Source: Clostridia bacterium (GTDB lineage Bacteria; Bacillota_A; Clostridia; Oscillospirales; CAG-272). From it: DNA of 5,756 bases. The position numbers were made by a program, and so were the translations under genes. Positions 5,379 to 5,756 of this stretch are shown here, in pieces (within the stretch, counting starts at the first letter, position 1; each line of letters starts with the position of its first letter). The stretch is from NCBI GenBank assembly GCA_017500625.1, contig JAFVYX010000265.1, forward strand, positions 1 through 5,756, read 5' to 3'. The notes beneath the pieces are model-generated. The model worked only from the letters and a program-made list of their open reading frames with translations. It searched no databases and was not told where the DNA came from.

Positions 5379-5756
5379 TTATTTTTCCTCGCTCTCGCCT
5401 TCGGCCTCGTCCTCCACACGGATCTCGGAGGATCTCTCCTTTTTCTTGGTAAAAACGTCACGCAGACGGGAGAGAATGTCGGGCGAGCGCTCAATGAGCG
5501 AGGCGATCTTCTCAACCGAACTGCCCTCATCGTATCCCGTGATAGGCAGGAGCTCCGTCGTACCGCTTTCCGAGATGACGAGGAAGGCGATGGGGGTGAT
5601 GTTAACACCCGTTCCCCCGCCGCCGCCAAAGTTGTTGGGACGGTTTTGTGCGACCTCACGCTGCTTTTTGCCTGCATAATCCACACCGCCCGAGGCAAAG
5701 CCCATCGTGATGCGGGAGACGGGAATGATCGTGGTGCCGCCGACCGTGATCGGCTC
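5379..5756 (-). CDS. ytfJ: YtfJ/GerW family sporulation protein (partial, N-terminus off the right edge)
   Basis: The last 125 residues of a minus-strand gene whose start is outside the window; the frame is open to base 5756. It shows the family's hallmarks in order: EPITVGGTTIIPVSRI at the edge, MGFASGGVDY, a glycine run (NNFGGGGGTGVNITP) and the strand IAFLVISESG. An acidic/basic C-terminal tail ends in GESEEK. In Bacillus, YtfJ (GerW) is a forespore-made protein linked to spore germination; its molecular action is unknown. No signal peptide can be judged without the N-terminus. In Clostridia ytfJ commonly lies upstream of a D-Ala-D-Ala carboxypeptidase and rluB, usually after scpA and scpB, which would sit to the right of this window. 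The Met at 5705 is internal, not the start. Confidence 0.92.
   Translation of the reverse strand, partial: EPITVGGTTIIPVSRITMGFASGGVDYAGKKQREVAQNRPNNFGGGGGTGVNITPIAFLVISESGTTELLPITGYDEGSSVEKIASLIERSPDILSRLRDVFTKKKERSSEIRVEDEAEGESEEK

Noticed and set aside
5306..5698. Alternative minus-strand frame overlapping ytfJ
   Set aside because: Low-complexity arginine/serine-rich translation; the frame next to it matches the YtfJ family hallmarks throughout.

Overview
The window looks like chromosomal DNA from a spore-forming, low-to-moderate G+C Firmicute. The best guess is Clostridia, perhaps Oscillospiraceae-like. The evidence is a minus-strand run of YtfJ/GerW-type protein, D-Ala-D-Ala carboxypeptidase and RluB-type pseudouridine synthase, which is a familiar Clostridia arrangement. 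Sigma-A-like promoters with near-consensus boxes, Shine-Dalgarno-led starts and tight U-tract hairpin terminators agree with this. No rRNA, tRNA, CRISPR array, insertion sequence or phage gene was seen.

Layout. Bases 1-924 (minus) hold the N-terminal part of an ABC transporter ATPase of the MacB/LolD type. Its reading frame continues off the left edge, probably into a fused permease. Its promoter (956-984) points left, and about 90 bases away a separate promoter (1074-1102) points right. The right-hand promoter drives a compact RNase Z-like metallo-beta-lactamase-fold hydrolase (1145-1876), closed by a strong hairpin terminator. The gap 1877-2227 holds that terminator, a possible decayed small gene and the promoter of the next gene. 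A cytoplasmic alpha/beta hydrolase of the acetyl-xylan-esterase/dienelactone-hydrolase type (2228-3412) forms its own transcription unit. It meets rluB tail to tail at a shared bidirectional terminator. The right half, on the minus strand, reads ytfJ (partial, enters from the right edge), dacF-like carboxypeptidase, then rluB.

How the parts work together. The ytfJ-dacF-rluB block combines spore germination, spore or cell wall peptidoglycan trimming and 23S rRNA modification. A sequence resembling a forespore sigma-G promoter lies between ytfJ and dacF, which would give dacF (and rluB by read-through) a developmental input. The ABC ATPase, MBL hydrolase and esterase are each separately transcribed and show no obvious shared pathway. 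The left part (about 1-2200) is visibly poorer in G+C than the right part: sample 60-base rows give about 48% versus 63-77%.

Nothing here amounts to a clearly new biological system. The most interesting leads are the sigma-G-like promoter inside the operon, the possible gene relic at 2024-2170, two inverted repeats next to promoters, and the uncharacterised MBL and esterase proteins.
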